Source: Capillimicrobium parvum (GTDB lineage: Bacteria; Actinomycetota; Thermoleophilia; Solirubrobacterales; Solirubrobacteraceae). Taken from it: DNA of 64,000 nucleotides. How positions within the stretch are numbered: the first letter of the stretch is position 1; each line of letters opens with the position of its first letter. The notes below the pieces were generated by a model. That model did no database searches and was not told where the DNA came from. It was given only the letters and a program-made list of their open reading frames with translations. Where the stretch lies: the NCBI RefSeq assembly GCF_021172045.1, contig NZ_CP087164.1:1-64000 (forward strand), written 5' to 3'. Position numbers and translations under genes: made by a program. Positions 37,976-46,902 of the stretch are shown here, piece after piece.

Positions 37976-38985
37976 CTGCGGCCCTTGCGGCGACCGAGCA
38001 GCACCGCCACGAGCAGCGCCGTGCCCTGGAACGTCTGGACGACCCAGAACGGCAAGCCGGCGATCTGCAGCCCGTTGACGCCGACGCCGATGATGAGCAG
38101 GGCGACGATCAGTCCCTCGACGTTGAAGCGCCCGGGGCGGATGATCGTCGATCCGAGGAACGCCGCGGAGTAGGCGCCGATGAGGTAGCCGTCGCCGATG
38201 CTCGGCGGGCCGGAGCCCAGCCGGGCGGCGAAGACGATGCCCGCGATCGCCGCGCCGAGCGCTGAGCAGATGAACGCGATCCGCAGCACGCGGGTCGTGC
38301 GGATTCCGGTCAGGCGCGCCGCCTCGCGCGCCGCGCCCGTCGCGTACAGATGCCGGCCGAACGGCGTGCACTGCAGGATGTACCACGCGAACAGGCACAG
38401 GCCGACGAGGATGAAGACGCCGACCGGGATGCGCCCCAGCTGCCAGCGGCCGAAGTCGGTGAACGCGGTCGGGATGTCGTCGGCGATCGTCGTGCCGTTC
38501 GCCAGCAGCTGGGACAGGCCGATCATCAGCGAACCCGTGCCGATCGTCGCGATGAACGGGTCCACCGACTTGTTCACGACGAGCCATGAGTTGAACAGCC
38601 CAAGGGCGACGGCGCCCAGGAGGACCACCAGGATCGCCAGCGGCACGGGGAAGTCGCCCCCCGTGATCTGGAACAGGTAGGTGACGCCGACGACGGCGAC
38701 CGTCATCGCTCCGCCGATCGAGATGTCGAACACGCCCGCGGCCAACGGAGCCAGCAGGCCGACGGCCAGGATCCCGAGGATCGCGCTGCTGGCGAAGATC
38801 CCGATCCAGTTGTTGTACGTCATGAACCGGTCCGGCGAGATCACGGTGAAGATCGCAATCATCGCGAGCAGCACCAGTACCCCCGCATAGCGCTGGAGGA
38901 CGGTGGCCTGACCGGCTCGGCTCGTCACCGCCTGGCGCTCCTGCGCCGGCGGGGCGTCCGTCTCTGGCAACGTCGCCTCACTCAT
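37972..38985 (-). CDS. ABC transporter permease, RbsC/branched-chain type
   Basis: 337 residues, BPD_transp_2 family, with about eight to ten membrane helices after a 30-residue polar N-terminus. GIFDISIGG-like VFDISIGGAMTVAV, FIATIGTGSLMIGLS and GRHLYATGAAREAARLTGI (the loop that touches the ATPase) are diagnostic for ribose/simple-sugar-type importers. An alternative GTG at 38994 would overlap the ATPase stop as GTGA and add three residues. Works with the ATPase encoded upstream and probably with the lipoprotein at 52704. Confidence 0.93.
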   Translation of the reverse strand: MSEATLPETDAPPAQERQAVTSRAGQATVLQRYAGVLVLLAMIAIFTVISPDRFMTYNNWIGIFASSAILGILAVGLLAPLAAGVFDISIGGAMTVAVVGVTYLFQITGGDFPVPLAILVVLLGAVALGLFNSWLVVNKSVDPFIATIGTGSLMIGLSQLLANGTTIADDIPTAFTDFGRWQLGRIPVGVFILVGLCLFAWYILQCTPFGRHLYATGAAREAARLTGIRTTRVLRIAFICSALGAAIAGIVFAARLGSGPPSIGDGYLIGAYSAAFLGSTIIRPGRFNVEGLIVALLIIGVGVNGLQIAGLPFWVVQTFQGTALLVAVLLGRRKGRR

Positions 38986-38990
38986 TCGAC

Positions 38991-40520
38991 TCACCCATAA
39001 CACGCGTCCAGGAGGCGGCTGCGGACGATCCCGCTGCCGCGAAACTCCTCCATCACCCGACCATCGCGCAGCACCAGGACGCGGGAGCAGATCCCGGCGA
39101 CCTCGTCGAGGTCGGAGTCGATCAACAGCACGAGCGCGCCGCCGGCCGCAGCGGCGCGGAGCATGTCGGCGATCTCCGCTCGGCCGCGTGCGTCGACGCC
39201 GTTGAACGGCTCCTCGAGCACGATCACGGAGGGCCCGGCCTGCAGCACCTTCCCGATCGCGACCTTCTGCTGGTTGCCGCCGCTCAGGGTGCCGGTCTCG
39301 ACCTCCGGGCCTGCGCAGCGCACGTCGTAGTGCGAGATCGCCGAGGCCGCGGCCGCCTTCTCCGCCCGGCTTCTCAGGAACCCACCTCTGAAGTAGTTCC
39401 GGACGGTCGCCAGTGTGATGTTCTCCCGGACCGTCATGTCCATGAGCACGCGATCTGAGCGGGCGCCGACGACGGCGCCGTAGCCCTGGTGCACCATCGC
39501 GGCCATGTCGCCGAGCCTCGCGCGCTTGCCGTTGATGGTCACGTCCCCCGTCTCGGGCCTGAGGCGGCCGGTGAGGGCGCGGGAGAGGTCGATGATCCCC
39601 GAGCCCAGCAGGCCGACGGCGCCGAGGATCTCGCCGCCGTGCCCGTCGAACCGCGCGTCGACCAGCTCTCCGGCCTTGAGCCCGGCCACGGTCATGCGCG
39701 GCGCTTCGTCCTGGTCGGGTACGGCGGAGGAGCCGGCAACCGCGTCCGCCGCCGCCCGGGGCTGCTGGACGGAGACCGAGGCACCGGCGATCAGTTCGAC
39801 CAGGCGGCGCTCCGGGAACTCGGCCACGGGCCCCTGGCCGACGGTCTCGCCGTCGCTGAGGACGGTGACCGCGTCGGCGATCTGCGCGATCTCGTCGAGC
39901 CGGTGCGTGACGTAGAGGATGGCCACTCCCCGGGCCTGGACGCGCGCGATGAGCGCGAACAGCTTCTGCACCTCGTGCTCGGTCAGCGCGGCGGTCGGCT
40001 CGTCCAGGACCAGCACCCGGATGTCGTCGCGGACGCTGACCGCCCGCACGATCGCGATCTCGGTCTGCTCGACGGTCGAGAGCTGGCCGACCTCGGCGTC
40101 CGGATGGACGTGCAGGTCGAAGGCGGCGAGCGCCTCGCGCACGGCCGCACGCTCCTTGGACCAGACGATCGCCCCGAGGCGCGTCGTGCGCCACGGCATG
40201 CCCAGGCGCATGTTCTCGAGGACCGAGAGCTGGCCGACCAGGCCGAGCGTCTGGTGCACGAACGTGACACCGGCGTCGAACGTGCTGTCGGGGTCACCCG
40301 GCACGAGGGTCTTCCCGCCGACGGTGATCGGTCCGCTCCCGTCGTCGGGCTCGTAGTAGCCCGCGAGGATCTTGATGAACGTCGACTTGCCGGACCCGTT
40401 GTGCCCGAGGAGCGCGCGCACCTGACCTGCCGAGATCTCGAGGTCGAGGTTGTGAAGCACCCGGTTGCCGTGGAAGGACTTACTGACTCCCGACGCCCTG
40501 AGGCCTTCCATATCGCTCAT
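38991..40520 (-). CDS. ABC transporter ATPase with two nucleotide-binding domains (RbsA type)
   Basis: 509 residues, two fused ATPase domains. Domain 1 has Walker A GHNGSGKST (about 39-47) and Walker B VLVLDEPT. Domain 2 lacks the Walker A lysine (GLLGSGIIDLS), as is normal for RbsA, keeps the signature LSGGNQQK, and has EEP instead of DEP in Walker B. The normally conserved LSV..QQ signature of domain 1 reads LSTVEQTEI. First gene of the long minus operon; a purine-rich GGGAGAGGGGG precedes the ATG. Confidence 0.94.
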   Translation of the reverse strand: MSDMEGLRASGVSKSFHGNRVLHNLDLEISAGQVRALLGHNGSGKSTFIKILAGYYEPDDGSGPITVGGKTLVPGDPDSTFDAGVTFVHQTLGLVGQLSVLENMRLGMPWRTTRLGAIVWSKERAAVREALAAFDLHVHPDAEVGQLSTVEQTEIAIVRAVSVRDDIRVLVLDEPTAALTEHEVQKLFALIARVQARGVAILYVTHRLDEIAQIADAVTVLSDGETVGQGPVAEFPERRLVELIAGASVSVQQPRAAADAVAGSSAVPDQDEAPRMTVAGLKAGELVDARFDGHGGEILGAVGLLGSGIIDLSRALTGRLRPETGDVTINGKRARLGDMAAMVHQGYGAVVGARSDRVLMDMTVRENITLATVRNYFRGGFLRSRAEKAAAASAISHYDVRCAGPEVETGTLSGGNQQKVAIGKVLQAGPSVIVLEEPFNGVDARGRAEIADMLRAAAAGGALVLLIDSDLDEVAGICSRVLVLRDGRVMEEFRGSGIVRSRLLDACYG

Positions 40521-41089
40521 GTACGCACGCCCCCTCTCCCGGTTGGCGTGTTCTCCGAAAACCGCGCCACTCCGTCACCGCCGTGGCCGACAGGATCCAT
40601 TCCACTATCTCCGTCGATCGAGCGCAAAGTCCGATCACGACTCATGCCGATAAGCAGCGGCGATCAACGCAGGCGCGGGCAACGCGGGGCCGTGCTCGCC
40701 GACGTGGGCTGACGGACCGGCGAGCGGTCCGCGGGATGGCCGGCGCAGGCGTGCGGCGGCGATCCTGCCGCATCCCGTGATCTTGACGAAAGGCCTGTAA
40801 ATCATGATGATCTCTTCCGAGCATCGAGGCTCGGAGGGGTGGTGCTCTGGCGACGGCCGATCGGCTGTTCCGCGGCTCACGCGCACAGGATCTCGCGGTC
40901 GGCGGCGCTCGAGGATGTCGGCGGAGGACGCTTCGTGGACGACCCTCAGCCACCGTCCGGGCTCGATTGACAAGGCCGTGCGCGGCGACTATATGTGGCT
41001 GGGCCGACGCTCTCGCTCCGTCACCGCGAAAAATGACTGAGGCAAATGTGACAAATGGTGTGCGAGTCAGCGCAAATCGGAGAGTCACT
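40521..41089. other. Divergent regulatory region between the two catabolic operons
   Basis: 569 bases between the ABC ATPase (minus) and the small-protein gene (plus). It holds a strong plus-strand promoter at 40967-40995 and an AT-richer leader of about 90 bases with two CAAATG-type repeats (41044, 41053). An imperfect inverted repeat (GCGGGATG/CATCCCG) lies at about 40731-40777. No good minus-strand promoter for the ATPase operon was seen. Short open frames in it look like chance. Confidence 0.5.
40967..40995 (+). promoter_or_regulatory. Consensus-like promoter of the cyclase-P450 operon
   Basis: TTGACA (40967-40972), 17-base spacer, TATATG (40990-40995). The -35 is a perfect housekeeping-sigma hexamer and the -10 matches TATAAT at four or five positions. 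The expected transcript would have a leader of about 90 bases. The -35 context (GATTGACAA) is repeated at 52615. Confidence 0.7.
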
Positions 41090-41287
41090 GTGACGAACGA
41101 ACCAAGCGAGGCCGCGCTCGACGAGAACAGCCCGAAGGAAGTCGTCTGCCCTGTGTGCGGGGGCATCGTCGAGGGGGAGACGCTCACCGAGCTGCTCGAG
41201 ATCGCGGACGAGCACACGCGTCAGGCCCACGGCTACTCGGTGCCGCCCGAGCACGTGCGCGCCGCCGCGTACGACGCGGTGCGCTGA
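41090..41287 (+). CDS. Small DUF1059-like protein with one CxxC
   Basis: 65 residues from the GTG at 41090, chosen because GGAGAG lies seven bases upstream; an ATG at 41033 would add 19 residues. Features: an acidic N-terminus, VCPVCGG (one CxxC), then a helix ELLEIADEHTRQAHGY with two histidines that could complete a metal site. Similar small proteins of DUF1059 type are often found beside hydrolases, but the function is unknown. First gene of the plus operon; the cyclase gene starts two bases after the stop. Confidence 0.6.
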   Translation: MTNEPSEAALDENSPKEVVCPVCGGIVEGETLTELLEIADEHTRQAHGYSVPPEHVRAAAYDAVR

Positions 41288-41289
41288 GG

Positions 41290-42201
41290 GTGGAGGGTTT
41301 CCGGCAAACCGGCGTGCGTCTGTCGAACTGGGGGCGATGGGGGGAGGACGACGAGCGCGGGACGCTGAACTTCGTCGAGCCGGCGCACGTCGTCGCCGCC
41401 GCCGCGCTGGTCAGGCAGGGCAAGGTCTTCGAGCTCAGCATCCCCCTACAGAGCGACGGTCCACAGCCCGGGGCGTACAACCGGATCAACCCCGTGCATC
41501 TCATGTCGATCCTGCCCGCCGACATCGACACGCCCATGCAGACCGCGGACGACTGGCTGATCACGCCCCTGCAGGCGGCCACGCAGTGGGACAGCCTCGC
41601 GCACATCGGATACGACGACCGGCTCTACAACGACGTCCCGACGTCGAGCATCACGGCGCTGGGCGGCGCCTCGCGCAACGCGATCGACAAGCTTCTCCCC
41701 GGCGTCGTCGGCCGCGGCGTCCTGCTCGACATCGCACGGCTTCGAGGGATCGAGTGGCTCGACGGCGGCGATGCGATCGAACCCGACGAGCTCGAGGCCG
41801 CCGAGCGGCGGCACGGCACCAGGCTCGGCCGCGGCGACATCCTCGCGGTCCGGACCGGTTGGCTGCGCAAGGGACAGACCGAGGGGTGGGCGGAGTGGAC
41901 AGCGACGGAGCCGGGTCTGACGGCGGCGTGCGCCGAGTGGATCCACGAGCGCGAGCTGGCCGCCGTCGTCTCGGACAACTGGGGCATCGAGGTGATGCCG
42001 AACGGCGACCCCGACGTAATGCTGCCGCTGCACTGCGTCCTCATCCGCGACATGGGCGTGACGCTCGGCGAGATCTTCAACCTCGAGGAGCTCGCCGCCG
42101 ACGTCGAGGCGGACGGCGTCGCGGAGTTCCTGTTCTGCGCACCGCCGCTGCGGGTGCCGACCGGGGTCGGATCGGTCGTCAGCCCGATCGCCGTCAAGTA
42201 G
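41290..42201 (+). CDS. Cyclase-family metal-dependent hydrolase (kynurenine-formamidase type)
   Basis: 303 residues, cyclase superfamily (PF04199 type). NWGRWGEDDERGTLNFV at the start and QWDSLAHIGYDDRLYND around residue 100 are characteristic; His and Asp of the latter bind the metal. LGRGDILAVRTGW and the late LPLHCVLIRDMGVTLGEIFNLEEL are also typical. Members open lactams, formamides or cyclic esters; the group with this start motif is common in aromatic and terpenoid breakdown clusters. GTG at 41290 is the probable start; no strong ribosome site is seen, so coupling to the preceding gene is likely. Confidence 0.85.
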   Translation: MEGFRQTGVRLSNWGRWGEDDERGTLNFVEPAHVVAAAALVRQGKVFELSIPLQSDGPQPGAYNRINPVHLMSILPADIDTPMQTADDWLITPLQAATQWDSLAHIGYDDRLYNDVPTSSITALGGASRNAIDKLLPGVVGRGVLLDIARLRGIEWLDGGDAIEPDELEAAERRHGTRLGRGDILAVRTGWLRKGQTEGWAEWTATEPGLTAACAEWIHERELAAVVSDNWGIEVMPNGDPDVMLPLHCVLIRDMGVTLGEIFNLEELAADVEADGVAEFLFCAPPLRVPTGVGSVVSPIAVK

Positions 42202-42203
42202 GC

Positions 42204-43463
42204 ATGCGGCCCCGCCTGAACCCCCTGCCGGGCTTCCGCTACCGGCTGTCGTCGGCCTCCGACCTGTGCTCGGTGGACGACTACCGGCGGGCCGCTCGCC
42301 GGCGACTGCCGGCGATGGTGTGGGCGTTCGTCGAGGGCGCCGCCGAGGATCACGTGACCGCCGACGCGAACCGCGCCGCGTTCGGCCGCTGGGCGCTGGA
42401 CACCCACGTGCTGACCGGCCACGACGCCCAGGACCTCGAGGTCGAGGTCGCCGGTCGCACGCTCTCGCTGCCGGTGCTGCTGGCCCCGACTGGCCTCGCC
42501 GGCATAGCCCACTGGAGCGGAGAGCTGGGGGCGGCGCGCGCCGCCGAACGCGCGGGCACGCGGGCGATCGTGAGCTCGGCCGCCACGTACTCCGTGGAGG
42601 AGATCGCCGACGGCACGCACGCGGACCACTTCTTTCAGCTCTATCCCTGGGCGGACCCCGCAGCCGACGCACGAGCCCTGACGCGATCGTTCATCGCCCG
42701 GGCGCAGCGGAGCGGGTACCGCGCCCTCGTCGTGACCGCGGACGTCCCGGTCCTGGGCAACCGGGAGGCCGAGCGGCGGCTCGGGATGGGGATGCCGCCG
42801 GTGCTCACGCCGCGCCGCGTCCTCGACGGTCTCCGGCACCCCCGATGGGCGCGCGGGTTCGTCCGCCACCAGCGCTTCACGCTGAAGATGTTCGACGGCG
42901 AATCGAGCGGCGCGGCCGCCGTGCGGTCCGTGGAGCGGCAGATGCGGTTCATGCGGCCCGAGGTCGATTGGGACGACTTCGCGTGGACGCGCGAGCAATG
43001 GCAGGGGCCGATGTACCTCAAGGGCGTCATGCATCCGGACGACGCCCAGCGGGCGGTCGAGCTGGGCGCGGACGGCGTGGTGGTCTCGAACCACGGGGGC
43101 CGTCAGCTGGACGGCGCGCTCGCCACGCTGGACGTCCTGCCGGCGGTGGTGGACCGGATCGGCGGCCGGGCCGAGATCCTGGTGGACGGGGGCATCCGCC
43201 GGGGCGCCGACGTCGTGAAGGCGCTCTGCCTCGGCGCGACGGCGGTGTGCATCGGGCGGCCATACCTCTACGGGCTCGCGGTCGGAGGACAGAACGGTGT
43301 CGCGCACGTCCTCGAGATCCTCCGCGAGGAGATCTCGCGAGCGCTCACGCTCATGGGCGTCGCCGACGTCCGCTCGCTCGGCCGCTCGTGGCTGCACCCC
43401 GCGGGTCACCCCCTGGAGGCCGGAGAGCGCCTCATCCTGCCTGGCCAACGCAACGATCACTGA
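42204..43463 (+). CDS. FMN-dependent alpha-hydroxy acid dehydrogenase/oxidase
   Basis: 419 residues of the lactate/glycolate/mandelate oxidase family. TIM-barrel signatures: PVLLAPTGLAGIAHWSGE, VSSAATYSVEEIA, FQLYPWADP, the Lys of MYLKGVMHPDDA, the active-site VVSNHGGRQLDGA (catalytic His and substrate-binding Arg) and VDGGIRRGADVVKALCLGATAVCIGRPYLYGLA. Oxidises a 2-hydroxyacid to a 2-oxoacid. The ATG is three bases after the cyclase stop. The 2-oxoacid could feed the aldolase encoded next. Confidence 0.93.
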   Translation: MRPRLNPLPGFRYRLSSASDLCSVDDYRRAARRRLPAMVWAFVEGAAEDHVTADANRAAFGRWALDTHVLTGHDAQDLEVEVAGRTLSLPVLLAPTGLAGIAHWSGELGAARAAERAGTRAIVSSAATYSVEEIADGTHADHFFQLYPWADPAADARALTRSFIARAQRSGYRALVVTADVPVLGNREAERRLGMGMPPVLTPRRVLDGLRHPRWARGFVRHQRFTLKMFDGESSGAAAVRSVERQMRFMRPEVDWDDFAWTREQWQGPMYLKGVMHPDDAQRAVELGADGVVVSNHGGRQLDGALATLDVLPAVVDRIGGRAEILVDGGIRRGADVVKALCLGATAVCIGRPYLYGLAVGGQNGVAHVLEILREEISRALTLMGVADVRSLGRSWLHPAGHPLEAGERLILPGQRNDH

Positions 43464-43472
43464 GGGACCCAC

Positions 43473-44273
43473 ATGGCACCACATCGAGCACTGACCGCCG
43501 CATGGGATGCGGACCGCCCGGCGATCGGAGGCTGGATCACGACCGGCTCGGAGATGCTGATCGAGGCCTACGGCGCGGCGGGGTACGACTACGTCGGCAT
43601 CGACTGCCAGCACTCGACCTTCGACGAGCGCGACGCCGCGCAGGTGCTGCGCCGCCTGCCGGCCTGCCCGTTCGCGATGTTCGTCCGCGTGTCGAAGAAC
43701 GATCCGGCGCTCATCGGCCGCGTCGTCGACGCGGGCGCCGAAGGCGTCATCGTGCCGATGGTCGACACGGCGCAGGAGGCCGCCGCGGCGGTCGCCGCCA
43801 TCCGCTTCCCCCCCGAGGGCCAGCGCAGCTTCGGCCCCGGGCGGGCCGACATGGGCACCACGACCGACGCCATCGAGAGCCGCGTCAGCCTCTTCGTGAT
43901 GATCGAGACGACCGACGGGCTGGCGAACGTGGAGGAGATCTGCGCGGTGCCCGGTCTCACCGGGGTGTACGTGGGGCCGGGCGACCTCTCGGTGAGCCTG
44001 GGTCTCGCCCCGATGGACGGGTTCTCGACCGACCAGATCGAGGGTCCGCTCGCCACGATCCGGGCCGCCGCGACGGCCCACGACGTCGTCCTGGGCATCC
44101 ACTCGGCGGGTGGGGCGGACGCCGCCCGCTGGGCGCGGCTCGGTTGCCGGCTCATCTCGCTCGGGAGCGACATGGCGCTGTTCCGCGCCGCCACGGTCGC
44201 CGACCGCAACACCGCGTTGGACGTCCAGGCGGGCGGGACGCCCGCGCCCGCAACGCCGTACGCGGCGCGCTGA
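43473..44273 (+). CDS. HpcH/HpaI-family aldolase
   Basis: 266 residues, class II pyruvate aldolase fold. Likely active-site residues: DCQH (His base, about 46-49), the Arg of MFVRVSKND, the metal-binding Glu in VMIETTDGLANV and Asp in VGPGDLSVSLG. Such enzymes cleave 4-hydroxy-2-oxoacids to pyruvate and an aldehyde. A relative lies at 53941; the two are only moderately similar. Nine bases after the FMN enzyme; P450 follows 29 bases later. Confidence 0.92.
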   Translation: MAPHRALTAAWDADRPAIGGWITTGSEMLIEAYGAAGYDYVGIDCQHSTFDERDAAQVLRRLPACPFAMFVRVSKNDPALIGRVVDAGAEGVIVPMVDTAQEAAAAVAAIRFPPEGQRSFGPGRADMGTTTDAIESRVSLFVMIETTDGLANVEEICAVPGLTGVYVGPGDLSVSLGLAPMDGFSTDQIEGPLATIRAAATAHDVVLGIHSAGGADAARWARLGCRLISLGSDMALFRAATVADRNTALDVQAGGTPAPATPYAAR

Positions 44274-44302
44274 CAGGCAGCGGCCGGAGGAGGAGAGGCA
44301 TC

Positions 44303-45511
44303 ATGCAACGTGAGACGCGCGACGCCCCGGTGATGGACGTCAACTACTTCACCGAGGAGTGGAACGCGGACCCCTATCCAGGCCTCGAGGCGATCCGCGC
44401 CGCGGGCCCGATCGTGTTCAATCCGCGCACGAACGACTGGATGGTCCCGGGGTACCAGCTAGGCGCCCGGGTGCAGGCGAACGCCCGCAGGTACAAGGCC
44501 GTCGAGGAGCTCGGCCAGCTCTTTGGCGGGATCACCATGGAGTTCGTGGACACGCCGCTCCACCACGAGTTGCGCGGGGTGTGGGCCAAGGACTTCCAGC
44601 GCGAGACGCTTCAGCGGCAGCGCGCGATGATCGACGAAATCGTCGCCACGCGGGTCGGCCCGTTCGTCGAGCGCGTCCGCGACGGCGAGACGGTCGAGGC
44701 GATCGCCAACATGACGCGCGGGATCCCCGTGCTGGTCATCGCGCGCATGCTCGGCGTCTCAGGGGACGACGTCCAGCGCTTCAGCGACTGGAGCGACCGG
44801 ATGGGCGGCATCGTCGCGGGCATGGTCGACGAGTCCCCGGCGGGCGCGGAGATGCTCCAGCGGGGCCTCGACGCCACCGCCGAGCTGAACGCCTTCATCG
44901 CCGAGCAGATCGCCGCGCGGCGCGCGCGACCGACCGGCGACCTCATCTCCGCCATGACCCACTCGGACGTCGCGCGGCGGGTCAGCGAGCAGGATCTCGT
45001 CGCGAGCAACACCCAGCTGGTCTTCGCGGGAAACGAGACGACGGCGAAGCTCATGGCCTCGACGCTCGTGGCCCTGGCGCGGCATCCGGACCAGCGGCAT
45101 GCGATCGTCGCCGATCGCTCGCTCGTGCCGCAGGCGATCGAGGAGGTCCACCGCTGGGAGACCGTGGCCCAGGTCGGCTACCGCGACGTGCACAACGGCG
45201 ACGCGGAGATCGACGGAATCGTGGTGCCCGACGGCTCGCGCGTCTGCATCCTGCTGGGGGCGTGCAACCGGGATGCCGCGCGCTGGGAGGACCCGAGCCG
45301 CTTCGACATCTTCCGGGAGCCGCAGTCGCATCTCGGCTTCGGCTTCGGCATGCACAGCTGCCTGGGCCTCAACCTCGCCCGCCTCGAGCTGGAGGTCTGG
45401 CTCAACCAGATCCTCGACGCCATCCCGGAGTGCGAGCTCGCCGAGGACGTCTCGTACGGCACCAACTTCGTCCTGCGTGCGCCGCTGAGCGTCCACATCC
45501 GCAACCCCTGA
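44303..45511 (+). CDS. Cytochrome P450
   Basis: 402 residues, soluble bacterial class I P450. Heme-binding loop FGFGMHSCLGLNLARLE (Cys about 352), ExxR as EEVHR, and I-helix FAGNETT, which has the acid-alcohol pair as E-T. Length and N-terminus without a membrane anchor fit P450cam-like hydroxylases. Strong ribosome site GGAGGAGAGG eight bases before the ATG. Followed by its own ferredoxin (22 bases) and reductase, forming a complete electron chain. Substrate not predictable by eye. Confidence 0.96.
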   Translation: MQRETRDAPVMDVNYFTEEWNADPYPGLEAIRAAGPIVFNPRTNDWMVPGYQLGARVQANARRYKAVEELGQLFGGITMEFVDTPLHHELRGVWAKDFQRETLQRQRAMIDEIVATRVGPFVERVRDGETVEAIANMTRGIPVLVIARMLGVSGDDVQRFSDWSDRMGGIVAGMVDESPAGAEMLQRGLDATAELNAFIAEQIAARRARPTGDLISAMTHSDVARRVSEQDLVASNTQLVFAGNETTAKLMASTLVALARHPDQRHAIVADRSLVPQAIEEVHRWETVAQVGYRDVHNGDAEIDGIVVPDGSRVCILLGACNRDAARWEDPSRFDIFREPQSHLGFGFGMHSCLGLNLARLELEVWLNQILDAIPECELAEDVSYGTNFVLRAPLSVHIRNP

Positions 45512-45533
45512 TGATCAACCGAGGGAGAGCCTC

Positions 45534-45743
45534 ATGCATGTGACCGTCCAGCGCCCCAAGTGCATCGCCAGCGGGGCCTGCGTCCTCGCCGCGCCGGAGG
45601 TCTTCGATCAGGACGAGGACGGCATCGTCGTCCTCCTGGACGACCATCCGACCGAGGAGCATCACGACGAGGTCAGGGAAGCGGTGCGGGCGTGCCCCGC
45701 GGCTGTGATCGAGGCGTTCGAACCGGATGTGCATGCCACGTAG
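45534..45743 (+). CDS. [3Fe-4S] ferredoxin for the P450
   Basis: 69 residues; KCIASGAC and RACPAAVI give the three-cysteine pattern C-x5-C...CP of P450-partner 3Fe-4S ferredoxins (cysteines about 10, 16 and 54). Carries electrons from the FAD reductase, whose gene overlaps its last 17 bases, to the P450 encoded upstream. Confidence 0.94.
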   Translation: MHVTVQRPKCIASGACVLAAPEVFDQDEDGIVVLLDDHPTEEHHDEVREAVRACPAAVIEAFEPDVHAT

Positions 45744-46902
45744 GACCACGGTCATCGTCGGCGGGTCGGCGGCCGGGCTGTCGACGGCGGAAGGGCTCCG
45801 GTCAGGTGGGTACGACGGGCACATCGTCATCGTCGGCGACGAGTTCGCCACGCCGTACGATCGACCGCCGCTGTCCAAGCAGATCCTCGCGGGCACGTGG
45901 CCGCCGCATCAGGTGGCCCTCCTGCCGCCCGAGCGCTTCACGGCGCTGAAGGCGCGCTTCCTGCTCGGGACCCGGGCGAGCGGGCTGGACGTGGAACGCC
46001 GGCAGGTCGAGATCGACAACGGGCCGCCGCTGCGGTACGACGATCTCGTGATCGCGACCGGCGTGCGCCCGCGGACGCTTCCGGGGGCGGACCTGCCGGG
46101 CGTCCACGTGTTGCGCACGATGGATAACGCGATCGCCCTGCGAGAGCGCCTGCTCACCACGGGGCACCTGGCAATCGTCGGCGCCGGATTCCTCGGTCTC
46201 GAGGTGGCCGCGACCGCCGCGGCGCTCGGCGTCGGCGTGACGGTCGTCGACCCGCTCGCCGCGCCGATGGTCGCGCAGCTGGGTGCGGCGGCGGCGCAGC
46301 GGCTCGCCGAGCATCATCGTGAGGCCGGCGTCGACCTGCGCACCGGCGTCTCGGTGCGGGAGATCCTGGAGAACGGCGAGGCGGGGCCGGCCCGGCATGT
46401 GGCCGGGATCCGCCTCGGCGACGGCTCCGTCGTGACGGCGGACACGGTCCTCGTGGCCATCGGGTGCGCGCCGGCTGTCGAATGGCTCGAGGGCAGCGCC
46501 CTGGACGTCCGCGACGGCGTGGTCTGCGACACCTGCTGTCGCGCCGCTCCGGGCGTGTGGGCGGCCGGAGACGTGGCGCGATGGCGCCATCCCGGCTATG
46601 ACCGCGAGATGCGGCTCGAGCACCGCGTCAACGCCACCGAGCAGGGGCTCGCGGTCGGACGCGCCATCGCCGCCGGCGAGCCGCGCCCGTTCGCGCCGGT
46701 CCCGTACTTCTGGACCGATCATGGTGACGTTAGGATCCAGGTGATCGGCACGCTCGCCGGCGACATGCACGTCGTCGCGGGAGACCCCGAGGGCGACAGC
46801 TTCGTCCAGCGCTGGGCGATCGACGGCGTGCCGGTCGGCGGCATCGCCTGGAACGCGCCGCGCGCCGCGACCCGCATGCGCGCCGCCCTCAGGCGGGGAT
46901 AG
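45727..46902 (+). CDS. FAD-dependent ferredoxin reductase
   Basis: 391 residues. N-terminal FAD site VIVGGSAAGLSTAEGLR, EPYDRPPLSKQ-like TPYDRPPLSKQILAG, a central NADH site (IVGAGFLGLEVAATAAALG) and a C-terminal FAD motif (GVWAAGDVARW) followed by the wing domain with the FWTDH dipeptide region. Class typical of putidaredoxin/rubredoxin reductases that feed P450 systems. Start ATG 45727 or 45733; both overlap the ferredoxin. Convergent with the HAD gene, whose end it overlaps by 14 bases. Confidence 0.94.
   Translation: MCMPRRTTVIVGGSAAGLSTAEGLRSGGYDGHIVIVGDEFATPYDRPPLSKQILAGTWPPHQVALLPPERFTALKARFLLGTRASGLDVERRQVEIDNGPPLRYDDLVIATGVRPRTLPGADLPGVHVLRTMDNAIALRERLLTTGHLAIVGAGFLGLEVAATAAALGVGVTVVDPLAAPMVAQLGAAAAQRLAEHHREAGVDLRTGVSVREILENGEAGPARHVAGIRLGDGSVVTADTVLVAIGCAPAVEWLEGSALDVRDGVVCDTCCRAAPGVWAAGDVARWRHPGYDREMRLEHRVNATEQGLAVGRAIAAGEPRPFAPVPYFWTDHGDVRIQVIGTLAGDMHVVAGDPEGDSFVQRWAIDGVPVGGIAWNAPRAATRMRAALRRG

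Noticed and set aside
40642-41217. Several minus- and plus-strand open frames in the divergent region
   Set aside because: They lack ribosome sites and recognisable protein motifs, and they run across the promoter region; typical of high-GC chance frames.
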